In this document: positions 20,759 to 32,700 of the stretch, one piece after another
How the letters are laid out: each line of letters begins with the position of its first letter
Numbering within the stretch: position 1 is the stretch's first letter
From: Haliclona indistincta
Taxonomy: Eukaryota; Porifera; Demospongiae; Haplosclerida; Chalinidae
NCBI GenBank assembly: GCA_964017065.1
Contig: OZ024783.1
Span: forward strand, 12,222,313 to 12,286,312
DNA: 64,000 nucleotides
Direction: 5' to 3'
Notes under the pieces: model-generated
What the model was told of the DNA's origin: nothing
The model's input: only the letters and a program-made list of their open reading frames with translations
Databases searched by the model: none
Program-made: the position numbers and the translations under genes

Positions 20759-23300
20759 GGTGACTGAACTAGTTGTACAAAGCCATTACTGGTCATAATA
20801 CTGAGTAGTCTAGAGTCAAGCTTTTTTAAAAGGTCTTCATTAAAGTCTCCCACAATAATACAAGGTGTGATTGACTTAGATGCTTGGTGTAATACTTTTG
20901 AAAGTATGGCATTCAAATTAGCTAGTGATGCATTAGGTGACCTGTACAATACTCCAACTTGTAGTATGCTACTATTGGGTAATACCAGGCTAGTACACAG
21001 TGCTTCAATACCACTAGCTGTGAATGAATGTGATTCAGTTAGCTGGATATCTTGGGTGACACAAATCATTACACCACCTTTATTATCACCTGATGCTCTG
21101 TCACATCTGATACAATGTGGGGTATGGGCTATCAGAGGAGAGGGCTGAGTCTTTGTTAGCCATGTTTCACAAAAACAAACAATGCTGGCACATTTCAGGT
21201 GAGGGTCACATGCTATGTCAGGTAATTTAGGAACAACAGATCTCACATTCAGTAGTGCTATAGTAACATGACTAGATGACAGTGATTCACAACATAGTGG
21301 AGGTACAATATCAAGTAACTTTGTGTTCAATCTGGTTATTTCATTTTGTACATCAGTGCTTGCTTTGATAGCAGCTGCATTGAAATTCATTATGAAGAGG
21401 CCTTGCAATGTTTTCACACGACTGAATGCTACATAGGCTTGTCCAGGACTGAAACGGCCACCTTTCATGTTTACTACAATTTCATCAAGTGTCAAGCCTT
21501 GCACTTTGTGTATGGTGGTTGCCCATGCTAATGTCAATGGGAATTGCAAACGTGTAATCTCAGAACCACGTTTTTGTTTGGCAAAAAACATCACTTCATG
21601 CTTTCCTATGGGTACAGCATTAGGGAAAGCAGTACGGTACGGGCTGGATTGAATTGTTTTGAGACCTACTTGAACATTATCAAATTTCACCAGTATCTTT
21701 GTGACATTGTTCTCACTGTTTGTCATGATTTTAACAACTTCACCTCTGGCACCATTAACAAGACCATCAGATACATCAACATTGGCTGTCAGCATTACAC
21801 GAGCACCAATGGCTAGTTTAAGGACACCATGGAGACCACCAGTTTCTGATCTTTTATCAGACAAATTAGATAGAGAAATATGTGAGGTCTGACCAGCTAC
21901 AGAATCACTAGCATTGATCACATATTGTTGATTGCTTGAGGCTAGTTTATTCAACATGAGGCTGTTACGTGAGTCAACATCAATATTCAGTCTGTACACA
22001 TGTAGAGCATTAGTAGGATAGCTAGGGTCATCTGCTGTTATTTCTCTAGATTTAAGGGTATCAATATCAGCAGGGATACAAGTATTGGTTCGTACTCTAC
22101 ACAACAATTCAGAGAAGGTACTGTCACCACGCTGTCTCATTATTTCATCTAGTTCAATCAGTTGGAATTCATCAATCCACAGGGAACCTGAACCATACAG
22201 TTGGGCATAACCATCACTTACTGGGCTGAACAATAGTGGCTGGCCTACTGGAGGTAATTGATACAAGTCTCCAACAGCTAGTATACTGACACCACCAAAT
22301 GTTACATCATCTGATACACCTTTGATTTGTTGTAAACGCTTGTGGATTTCTAGCAGCATATTAGACCCAACCATGCTCACTTCATCAATGATGACTAGCA
22401 TTAAATGGGAAAGCTTGGTTCTTAATGAGTTCAGTTTGTCACGATTCAGAGGTTGAAAACCATTGTATTTACTGCGTCCTAACAGCAATGCAGTATGTAA
22501 GGTCATACCACCAATATTAAAGGCAGCAACACCAGTAGGGGCAGCTAGCAATACAATCACATCATCTGGTTGTACAGTGCCTGAAAGCTTCAAAAACTTC
22601 ACAGTATCAGAGTGGATCAATTTGATCACATGGGATTTACCAACACCACCAGGGCCACTGAGGAACACACGATATGGTTCTACTGGTTTACCATGCTTCA
22701 ATGCTATCACAGCTTTCTTACACCAGTTACGATGAAACATGACAATGGATCTTTGCTTATCATTCAGCTCTCTCAACATTTGTCTGTACTGGTCAGCAGG
22801 TATCACTTGCTGGTTAGTGGCACCATCAAATCTCACATGTAAATTAGCTGTAGTACCAGATGACAAAATATTATCATTGTCTCGCAAGTCTTCATTAGAC
22901 ACATCAGTTAGTGGCTCACTACCTTCAGCTAGTGATTGTGATCTACTGGCTTCAGTTGAGGGGGCTATTAGACTCCACAAATGCTCTGGTGGACCATCTT
23001 CATCAACTTCTATATCTTCAATGCTAGTGTGACTATATTTGCTTTCATTGGCTAGCACAATTGACTTCACATGTTCATAATGCTGTTTATATGTTTCATA
23101 GCCACCTAGTAGATCTGAATGCTCATCATACCATGGATAATACAGCATTAACTTGGCTCTATACCAGTTGCTAGGCTCGGCATCTTTGTTGTAGTGACGG
23201 AATCTTATGACAGCTTCACGTTTGCGTTTGTTCATTCTACCATAACCATCAGTTAGTTGTATTTGAGTGGAGCCTAGTGTCACTATCAGTATCACAGGAC
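20632..23300 (-). pseudogene. Helitron PIF1-like helicase fused to EEP endonuclease
   Basis: Real coding probably begins near 23280, where it should join the Rep frame; the frame is open from 23364 but without an ATG. The helicase has Walker A GPGGVGKS (near 22640), Walker B VIIDEVSMVGS, and late motifs TIHKVQGLTLDEIVVNM and AYVAFSRVKTLQGL. From about 21250 an endonuclease/exonuclease/phosphatase domain follows: LLNVRSV, CFCETWL, VGDFNEDL, and DHVY...YYSDHD at the C-terminus. Such EN fusions occur in Helentron-type elements and the domain resembles those of non-LTR retrotransposons. Apart from the upstream frameshift this part reads intact for about 880 residues. Confidence 0.9.
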
Positions 23301-24853
23301 GGTAAGACATCACTATCATCAGTGTCATCTTTACATTGATAGTTAGTGACATATGTGGCAGCAAACTCAGCTAATGACATTGAACAAAGCTCATCTGGTC
23401 TATGCTGGTATCTATCAATGAGGCTCTTCTGAAACACATTGGTATCATCATCATCAAGTTTTCCAAGGTCTGCTTTGTTTTTCAATACGGCAATTCTCTC
23501 ATGCTTTGGGTTTGTATCAACATACACAACAGATCTACTCAATCGCTTCATGGGTATTGACAATATGCGATATGCTGCTTCTTGTGCACTGACTTCTCTA
23601 TGTGTTAGAAATGCTGAACCAACTTTTCTTAACTGGGTTTTAAGTTCTTCAGTTCTAAATTCAGCAGCTACTTGTTTCAGGAGTACACCCATTGCTTTCT
23701 CAGTCTTCATCATATATGAGGCTACGTACATGACACAGGCATATGCATTCAACACAAATTGTAGGTCCATATTGGCTTGCCACGCTAGCATCACTGAGCT
23801 ATTGTAGTTGTTGATATTGCATTCACTTGGATTACGTTTGAGTAACACAACATTGCCTTTACTAGATACTTCCAGTGCATCCATGTAGTCACTCATTGTA
23901 ACTTCAGCTTTATCTAGGATTTCATCAAGGCTCATGTCAGCATGATTATCTGCTAGTACTGGATATACTTTAGACAACACAGTTTGTGCATTACTAGCAA
24001 CATCAGGACGAACATCACACTGAGTTATCAATGTCTTAGTGCTAGGAGGCTTAGGGAAGGTAAAGCGACACTTGTTATGTCTCTTACAGTATGAGGAATG
24101 CTTATGCTGTTGTAGGAGCAACACTAGTTCTTTTAGCTTGCCTTCATCACTAGGTAGGCCACATGTTATATACTGATCAATGAAGTCACATACTAACTGG
24201 TCATCATCAATACCATATTTGGGAGCATCTTTAACCCATATTACACAGTGTGCATGAGGGGAACCCCTGGCTTGGAATTCGATTCTAATGGCATAATCAG
24301 CAATGTCACCTAATGGCATGGCTGTGGACTTTAAAAATTGCTGAAAGAACACATTTAGTCTGTAGTGGAAATGTCTAGCAGCTGTTACAGGGTTGCGTCT
24401 TAGCCAATTTGATTTATCTTCAAATGACAATGCATTAACATCTTCATCAGTATAACAGACACCATATTGCTTAGCTATGGTTTGTATCATGTCAGGCCAT
24501 TTCATGTCAGCAGCTGATAGTGTGAAAAACCATGTTGGAGTGCCTAGCTGACGTATCATTGCAAGCAGGTCATAGAATGTACGCTGATAGTATGGAGGTG
24601 AGCCACGAACATTCTTCATGAAACTATAGGCTTTGTTGGTACGCACAAACTGGTTAATGAAAGTATCATCTTTGGCTTGAGCAGCAGTAAACTGTCTAGA
24701 TGGTTTTTGTCGCCATATGAAGTTATTAGCATCACTAGACACTTGATTGGCTTCTACAATGTATTGAGCAACAAACAGACAGTCAAGGTCTCTAGCAAAT
24801 CTACCGTCAACATCTAGCAACCTCTGATTGAAATACCTTCTGTAGGTTATCAT
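23249..24853 (-). pseudogene. Helitron Rep nuclease portion
   Basis: 534 codons from the ATG at 24853. The start matches the Helitron-like N domain (YRRYFNQRLLDVDGRFARDL, FVAQYIVEANQ). The HUH metal-binding motif is GSPHAHCVIWV (about residue 199). A two-tyrosine active site, YVASY followed by MMKTEK, lies near residues 373-377. This domain nicks and rejoins single-stranded DNA at the transposon ends. It is normally continuous with the helicase, but here an indel near 23260 ends the frame at 23249 while the helicase continues in another frame. The N-terminal region that usually precedes the domain is absent. Confidence 0.88.
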
Positions 24854-24902
24854 GGGAACAATGTTTTTTATTTTTTTTAAATATTTTTTTTATATATAAC
24901 AG

Positions 24903-25960
24903 CGTCGTCGCTCAATTTGTGCACAAACTGGTAAGCCTTGGCGTATTCCCCCTATTTGAGCAGAAACGGGTTAGCCTTTTTGTCGTAACACTATTTGTGG
25001 ACAAAACCCCTTTGTGCAATAATAGGGCAAATACGCCAATGCTAACCCCTTTGTGCAATAAGAGAGCGACGACGCCATAACTAACTCCTTTCTGCACAAA
25101 TTTGTGAGACCCCAAGGCTAACCACTTTGTGCACTAATAGAGCAAATACATGCCAATAGGACCAATACGCCAAGGCTAACCTCTTGTGCTCAAATACGAC
25201 GATGCCATACCTAACCTCTTTGTGCATAAATAGGGCGACCACTCCAAAACTATCTAGTTTGTGCACAAATAGGGCGACGACGCCAAGGCTAACCTACTTG
25301 TGCAAAAATAGTGCGAATACACCAAGGCTAACCCCTTTGTGCAACAATAGGGCGAATACACCAAGGCTAACCCGCTTGAGTACAAACAGGGAAACGACGC
25401 CAAGACTAACCTATTTGTGCAAAAATAGGGCGAATACACCAAGGCTAACCCCTTTGTGCAACAATAGGGCGAATGCACCATGGCTAACCCGCTTGAGCAC
25501 AAACAGGGCAACGACGCCAAGACTAACCTATTTGTGCAAAAATAGGGCAAATACACCAAGGCTAACCCCTTTGTGCAACAATAGGGCGAATACACCAAGG
25601 CTAACCCGACGCCAAGGGTAACCTCATTGTGCACAAATTGGGCGAACACGACAAGGCTAACCCCTTCGTGCACAAATAGGGCCACGACGCCCTATTACTG
25701 CACATAGGGGTTAGCCTTGGCATATTTAACCTATTTTTGCACAAAGGGGTTAGCCTTGTCGTGTTCGCCCTATTTGTGCACAAAGGGGTTTGCATAGGAG
25801 TGATTGCCCTATCTGCGCACAAAGGGGTTAGCCTTGGCGTCGTTGCCCTATTATTTTGAGCACAAACGGGTTTGCATTGAAGTGGTTGCCCTATTTGTGC
25901 ACAAAGGGGTAACCCTTGGCGTATTTGCCCTTGGTGTATTTACCCTTGGCGTATTTGTTT
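24903..25960. repeat. Minisatellite of about 39 bp with two orientation switches
   Basis: The unit contains TTTGTGCACAAA (itself palindromic), then AGGGCGA...ACGCC, then AAGGCTAACC. Units run as GGGTTAGCCTTGGCG on the plus strand at 24915-25010, as the complement at about 25010-25690, and again as GGGTTAGCCTTGGCG at about 25690-25960. Because the unit is close to a multiple of three, frames of 140 or more codons stay open on both strands, but they encode only the repeat. It abuts the truncated Helitron. Confidence 0.88.
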
Positions 25961-26101
25961 TGTTTTGAATAGCAGTGGCTTGTTTGTCAGACATAATCAT
26001 TGCTTTTTTAAATGACGCGCCACATGAGGATTACATAATGGGGCACGGTCAATGCGTACGCGTGACTTCTCGGGAACATCGAGGCAACAAACGCACCCCG
26101 T

Positions 26102-26123
26102 GATAGATAGATAGATAGATAGG
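26102..26123. repeat. (GATA)n microsatellite
   Basis: About five GATA units in a row just before the satellite block. Confidence 0.9.
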
Positions 26124-26181
26124 TCCCCCGGGGGCTCGGAGCATTGTCACTATCAATGTGGGGCTCGCTCAGGCTCGCCTC

Positions 26182-27309
26182 AATAATAATAAAATAATGG
26201 TAAAAAAAAATTAAATAAAAAACCATCGTTCCCATGCGTCATGGAAACATTGTTTTTAATTTAATTTTTTTTACCATTATTTTATTATTATTATTTACTT
26301 TTTTCAATAGTACACAAAGAACCACATACATAAAAAATATAATAATAATAAAATAATGGTAAAAAAAATTAAATAAAAAACATTGTTCCTAGGCGTCATG
26401 GGGACATTGTTTTTAATTTAATTTTTTTATTTTAATTTTTTTACCATTATTTTGTTATTATTATATATTTTTTTCAATAGTACACAAGGAACCACAAAAA
26501 TAAAAAAATATAATATTAATAAAATATTGGTAAAAAAAATTAAATAAAAAACAATTGTTCCCATGCGTCATGGGAACATTGTTTTTAATTTAATTTTTTA
26601 ATTTAATTTTTTTTAGCATTATTTTATTATTATTATATTTTTTTATGTATGTGGTTCCTTGTGTACTATTGAAAAAAATATGATAATAATAAAATAATGG
26701 TAAAAAAAATTAAAAAAAAAAACCATTGTTCCCATGCGTCATGGGAACATTGTTTTTAATTTATTCTTTTTTATTTTATTTTTTTTACCATTATTTTATT
26801 ATTATTATATATTTTTTTCAACAGTACACAAGGAACCACATACATAAAAAATATAATAATAATAATAAAATAAAGGTGAATAAAAAACCCTTGTTCCCAT
26901 GCGTCATGGGAACATTGCTTTTTAATTTAATTTTTTTATTTAATTTTTTTACCATTATTTTATTATTATTATATTTTTTATGTATGTGGTTCCTTGTGTA
27001 CCATTGAAAAAATTATATTATAATATTAAAATAATGGCAAAAAAAATTAAAATAAAAAAATTAAATTAAAAACAATGTTCCCATGACGCATGGGAACAAT
27101 GGTATTTTATTTAATTTTTTTTACCATTATTTTATTATTATTATATTTTTCATGTATGTGGTTGCTTGTGTACTATTGAAAAAAATATATAATAATAATA
27201 AAATAATTGTAAAAAAACTTAAAATAAAAAAACATTGTTCCCATGCGTCATGGGAACATTGTTTTTAATTTAATTTTTTAATTTTATTTTTTTTACCATT
27301 ATTATTATA
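26182..27309. repeat. Palindromic 172-bp satellite, block 1a (mixed orientation)
   Basis: About seven units. Each is a long inverted repeat of pure A/T arms (AATAATAAAATAATGGTAAA...) around a GC-richer core CCCATGCGTCATGGG, joined by a spacer of about 35 bp with AGTACACAAGGAACCACATA. In this block some spacers read forward (near 26310, 26480, 26825) and others inverted (near 26645, 26980, 27150). One core (near 27080) is also in the inverted form, CCCATGACGCATGGG. Confidence 0.92.
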
Positions 27310-28214
27310 TGTGACCCAATTTTGGAAAACCCCACTTATCGCGCAAATTTCGAAAATTGAGTTATTGGTACCTTGCAATAGCCCTGTCTTCGCTGGTCAT
27401 AGTAACGTTTGAAGCGCCGAGATCGTGCATTTCGTCGCTAAGATATAAGCTAAAACGCGCGCTGTTTTAGCAAAACATTGTTAAAGATAATCGCGTGTAA
27501 ACGTGTAAATAATTTACGTGTGGGCGTGTCCGCATTCTTCCGTGCACGAGCACATGGCGCTAATAGTTTCCTGGTTGCTTCTCTTTCTCTTGCTAACAAG
27601 GCTTGTTACGTCTCTTCTGAGTGTTGAGAAGCCTTTCTTGAGTGCTGATAAGTAGTTCTTACCTGGTTTTAGCTATGGAGAAGGCCTGGATAACTAAACT
27701 GATGTTTGTGAGCCATGCTGGTAAGTGCAATCTGTCTGATAAGTGTATTCTATCGACTATAATGTTAGATTTCTTTAACACAGCATTGTTTTCAAGCCTT
27801 CTACTTTGTATTTGACTAATTATGATCTTAAAAACGAACAAGGATTATGGGAATCATTCTTGATGAGCAATATTTAGAACATTTCCATTCTGTGTGACCA
27901 ATCGCTTGATGTTGTCTTTCTCTTATGTTTACAACGTGACTTCAACCTGTAACAAAGTATAAAAAATAATACCAAAGCTAGGTGAGCACACACTATCACA
28001 CTAGCTATATCACATGCACACAAACAATTAACTATCACACACACACGTTATCACAACTTGCCTATTGCTTGCTTGAGTGAGATTGAGTACTGATGAGCAT
28101 GTAAGTATGGTTTTCTATGAAGATTGTGTAGATCTTTCCCATTAGTAGTACATCTTTCTCTTCTCTGTTCATCTCTTGACAACATCCTCTCATCTCTCTG
28201 TAGTCCTCGGGAAA

Positions 28215-29056
28215 GGGGGTAGCACGCGAGGTCAACTTGTCGTGAGGTCAACTCCACGAATTCAACTCTTACTGGTTCAACTCCCAAGAGGTCAATTATT
28301 CACCACATCAACTTTACGAGATCAACTCGTACAAAGTCAACTCTAACGAGGTCTACTAATACAGAATCAACTCTCGCGAAGACTACTATCACAGAATCAA
28401 CTTTGGCAACAGTCAACTCTTACGGGATCAACTTTGCTGTTGCGAAATCAACCTGGCACTTAGTTTATTATTCGTAGGTGTGGCACTTTGTTTATCATAA
28501 TTATTATTAATTTTTATTAACGGAATAAATTTTTTAGTTAGTTAGGAAGACCCTCCCGACGATCCTTAGTTAGGAAGACCCTCCCGACGATCCTTAGTTA
28601 GAAAGATCCTCCCGACGATCCTTAGTTAGAAAGACCCTCCCGACGATCCTTAGTTAGTTAGGAAGACCCTCCTGGCTTTTCGCAGTTAGGCGAAGTGTTT
28701 TAAGGTCTTGGGTTTAGGATTTAGTTTTGTTTAGCACGTGAATAGCATAGCAACGAGCGTGACATAACACATCCGCACTTCAGATTGGGTGAACTAAGTC
28801 CATCCCACATGCGATCATGTAGTTGATTTCGTGCGGTTGATCTCTGTGAAAGTTGACTCTGTGACAGTTGGTTTTTGTGATTGTTGATTTCGAGCAGTTG
28901 AATTCGCGACAGTTGATCCTGTGATCATTGATTCAGTGAGAGTTGATTGCGTACGAGTTGATCTGGTGAAGAGTTGATCTGGAGAGAGTTGATCTCGTAA
29001 GAGTCGATCTCGTGACAGTTGAACTAGCGAAAGTTGACCTCGCGTGCCTAAACCTC
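28215..29056. mobile_element. Foldback element FB-C made of an 18-bp minisatellite
   Basis: The left half (about 28220-28470) is a degenerate repeat of AGGTCAACTCTTACGAG-like words. The right half (about 28815-29050) carries the complement, GTTGATCTCGTGACAGTTGA and variants. The outer ends GCACGCGAGGTCAACTT and AAGTTGACCTCGCGTGC are inverted and matching. The middle holds a 28-bp tandem repeat and a TTAGGCGAA...AGGTCTTGGG segment like one in FB-B. Confidence 0.72.
28534..28672. repeat. 28-bp tandem repeat, about five copies
   Basis: Units of AGTTAGGAAGACCCTCCCGA followed by CGATCCTT repeat with single-base changes. One unit carries an extra TTAG. Confidence 0.88.
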
Positions 29057-29755
29057 GGGAAACTAGGACCATAAAGTCTTTTTAGGACCAATCTCACACT
29101 TGCCGCCTTCTATCTCCATAGTACCAAGCCGAGTACAGCCTACAAACTACTCGATATACTCTCTGTTCTCTCACTAGATCTGGGTACAGCAGCAAGATGT
29201 GTTGGCACCAGAAGGAGCTGCATAGCTAGCAGTAGCAGTTTGTGTATTGCATTGAAGCCTTATCTTGTGAAGAGCCATTATAATCACTTTCTATACCTTA
29301 GCAGCTGTGATAGCACAACATTATTCATGTGCTATTACTGTTATTCATCACATACCAGACAAATTCTTCAGGCAAATCACTAAACCAGTCATCAGAGAAG
29401 CCCTGGAGGCTAGCTGTGGTTGCTTCATCGAAGTTGTCTTGAGCTAGAGTGATGAGCGTGGAGGCAACTCGTCCTTCGTTGCGCAGTAGTGTTCGCGCGC
29501 ATCAAATAATTGCCGATGATTAGCTCCGTATCACGTATTATGGCTGAATTCAGTTACCTACAAACAAACGTTCGTAACTTTGCAACCATAGCGCTCAGAA
29601 GATTGGCGCTAGTACTAAACTGTAGCTAAAGGATAGCGCTTTATAGCAAGCACAAAAAACCGAGAACGCGTATGCGATCATTTTCTACCTAAACTTGCTT
29701 ATAACTCAAAACGAATATCTGCGCGATAAGTCGGGTTTTCCAAAATTGGGTCACA

Positions 29756-32700
29756 TATATTTTTTTCAACAGTACACAAGGAACCACATACATAAAAAAT
29801 ATAATAATAATAAAATATTGGTGAATAAAAAACCCTTGTTCCCATGCGTCATGGTAACATTCTTTTTAATTTAATATTTTTATTTTAATTTTCTTACCAT
29901 TATTTTATTATTATTATATCTTTTATGTATGTGGTTGCTTGGGTACTATTGAAAAATTATATGATAATAATAAAATAATGGTAAAAAAAAAAAAATTTTA
30001 ATTAAAAACAATGTTCACATGACGGATGGGAACAAGTGTTTTTTATTCACCATTATTTTATTATTATTATATTTTTTATGTATGTGGTTCCTTGTGTACT
30101 ATTGAAAAAATTATATAATAATAATAAAATAATGGTAACAAAAAATTAAAATAAAAAAATTAAATTAAAAACAATGTTCCCATGACGCATGGGAACAATG
30201 GTATTTTAATTAATTTTTTTAACCATTATTTTATTATTATTATATTTTTTGTGTATGTGGTTGCTTGTGTGCTATTGAAAAAAATATATAATAATAATAA
30301 AAAAAATGGTAAAAAAAAATTAAATAAAAAAAATTGTTCCCATGCGTCATGGGAACATTGTTTTGAATTAAATTCTTTTATTTTAATTTTTTTACCATTA
30401 TCTTATTATTATTATATATTTTTGTCAATAGTACACAAGCTACCAAATACATAAAAAATATAATAATAATAAAATTATGGTAAAAAAAATTAAATAAAAA
30501 ACCATTGTTCCCATGCGTCATGGGAACATTGCTTTTAATTTAATATTTTTATTTTAATTTTTATTACAATTATTTTATTATTATTATATATTTTTTTCAA
30601 TAGTACACAAGCAACTACATACATAAAAAATATAATAATAATAAAATAAAGGTAAAAAAAATTAAATAAAACACCATTGTTCCCATGCGTCATAGTAACA
30701 TGGTTTTTAATTTAATTTTTTTATTGTAATTTTTTTTACCATTATTTTATTGTTATTATATAATTTTTTCAATAGTACACAAGCAACCACATACATAAAA
30801 AATATAATAATAATAAAATAATGGTAAAAAAAATTAAATAAAAAACTATTGTTCCCATGCGTCATGGGAACATTGTTTTTAATATATTTTTTTTATTTTA
30901 ATTTTTTTTACCATTATCTTATTATTATTATATATTTTTTTCAATAGTACACAAGCTACCAAATACATAAAAAATATAATAATAATAAAATAATGGTAAA
31001 AAAAAATTAAATAAAAAAAATTGTTCCCATGCGTCATGGGAACATTGTTTTGAATTTAATTCTTTTATTTTAATTTTTTTACCATTATCTTATTATTATT
31101 ATATATTTTTTTCAATAGTACACAAGCTACCAAATACATAAAAAATATAATAATAATAAAATTATGGTAAAAAAAATTAAATAAAAAACCATTGTTTCCA
31201 TGCGTCATGGGAACATTGCTTTTATTTTAATTTTTTTATTTAAATTTTTATTACAATTATTTTATTATTATTATTTTTTTTTTCAATAGTACACAAGCAA
31301 CCACATACATAAAAAATATAATAATAATAAAATAATGGTAAAAAAAATTAAATAAAAAAGTATTGTTCCCATGCGTCATGGGAACATTGTTTTTAATATA
31401 TTTTTTTTATTTTAATTTTTTTTACCATTATCTTATTATTATTATATATTTTTTTCAATAGTACACAAGCTACCAAATAATAAAAAAATATAATAATAAT
31501 AAAATAATGTTAAAAAAAATTTAAATAAAAAAAAATTGTTCCAATGCGTCATGGGAACATTGTTTTGAATTTAATTCTTTCATTTTAATTTTTTTACCAT
31601 TATCTTATTATTATAATTCTTTTATTTCAATAGTACACAAGCTACCAAATACATAAAAATATAATAATAATAAAATAATGGTAAAAAAAATTAAATAAAA
31701 AACCATTGTTCCCATGCGTCATGGGAACATTGCTTTTATTTTAATTTTTTTATTTTAATTTTTATTACAATTATTTTATTATTATTATATATTTTTTTCA
31801 ATAGTACACAAGCAACCACATACATAAAAAATATAATAATAATAAAATAATGGTAAAAAAAAATTAAATAAAATACCATTGTTCCCATGCGTCATGGTAA
31901 CATTGTTTTTAATTTAATTTTTTTATTTTAATTTTTTTTACCATTATTTTATTGTTATTGTATAATTTTTTCAATAGTACACAAGCAACCACATACATAA
32001 AAAATATAATAATAATAAAATAATGGTAAAAAAAATTAAATAAAAAGTATTGTTCCCATGCGTCATGGGAACATTGTTTTTAAAATATTTTTTTTATTTT
32101 AATTTTTTTTACCATTATCTTATTATTATTATATATTTTTTTCAATAGTACACAAGCAACCAAATACATAAAAAATATAATAATAATAAAATAATGGTAA
32201 AAAAAAATTAAATAAAAAAAAATTGTTCCCATGCGTCATGGGAACATTGTTTTGAATTTAATTCTTTTATTTTAATTTTTTTACCATTATCTTATTATAA
32301 TTATTTTTTTATTTCAATAGTACACAAGCTACCAAATTCATAAAAAATATAATAATAATAAAATAATGGTAAAAAAATTAAATAAAAAACCATTGTTCCC
32401 ATGCGTCATGGGAACATTGCTTTTATTTTAATTTTTTTATTTTAATTTGTATTACAATTATTTTATTATTATTATATATTTTTTTCAATAGTACACAAGC
32501 AACCACATACATAAAAAATATAATAATAAAATAATGGTAAAAAAAAATTAAATAAAACACCATTGTTCCCATGCGTCATGGTAACATTGTTTTTAATTTA
32601 ATTTTTTTATTTTAATTTTTTTTACCATTATCTTATTATTATTATATATTTTTTTCAATAGTACACAAGCTACCAAATACATAAAAAATATAATAATAAT

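Larger units (their letters stand above)
20317..24853 (-). mobile_element. Helitron with C-terminal endonuclease (5'-truncated, frameshifted)
   Basis: A Rep-type nuclease, a PIF1-like helicase and an EEP-type endonuclease lie in order on the minus strand, the set known from Helitrons and Helentrons that move by rolling-circle replication. Rep and helicase are out of frame by one base near 23260. The usual long region before the Rep core is missing, and just upstream of the ATG the sequence resembles the palindromic satellite core. The 3' end is duplicated (172 bp). Neither terminus can be set from sequence alone. Confidence 0.88.
27310..29755. mobile_element. 2.45-kb TIR transposon inserted in the satellite
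   Basis: The ends are inverted repeats of about 45 bp starting TGTGACCCAATTTTGGAAAA, with a few mismatches farther in. The flanks allow a TA (or TATA) duplication, and removing the element with a 2-bp TA rebuilds the satellite consensus. No transposase is recognisable, so it is non-autonomous and its superfamily is uncertain. It contains a nested foldback minisatellite (28215-29056). Confidence 0.8.

Noticed and set aside
25184..25685. 143-145 codon frames on both strands
   Set aside because: Product of a minisatellite unit near a multiple of three; both strands are open, which argues against coding.
26726..27268. Small frames such as MTHGNN...FYHYFIII and similar ones near 30182, 47590, 48041 and 55178
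   Set aside because: They are direct translations of the AT-rich palindromic satellite unit and recur with it; no independent coding evidence.
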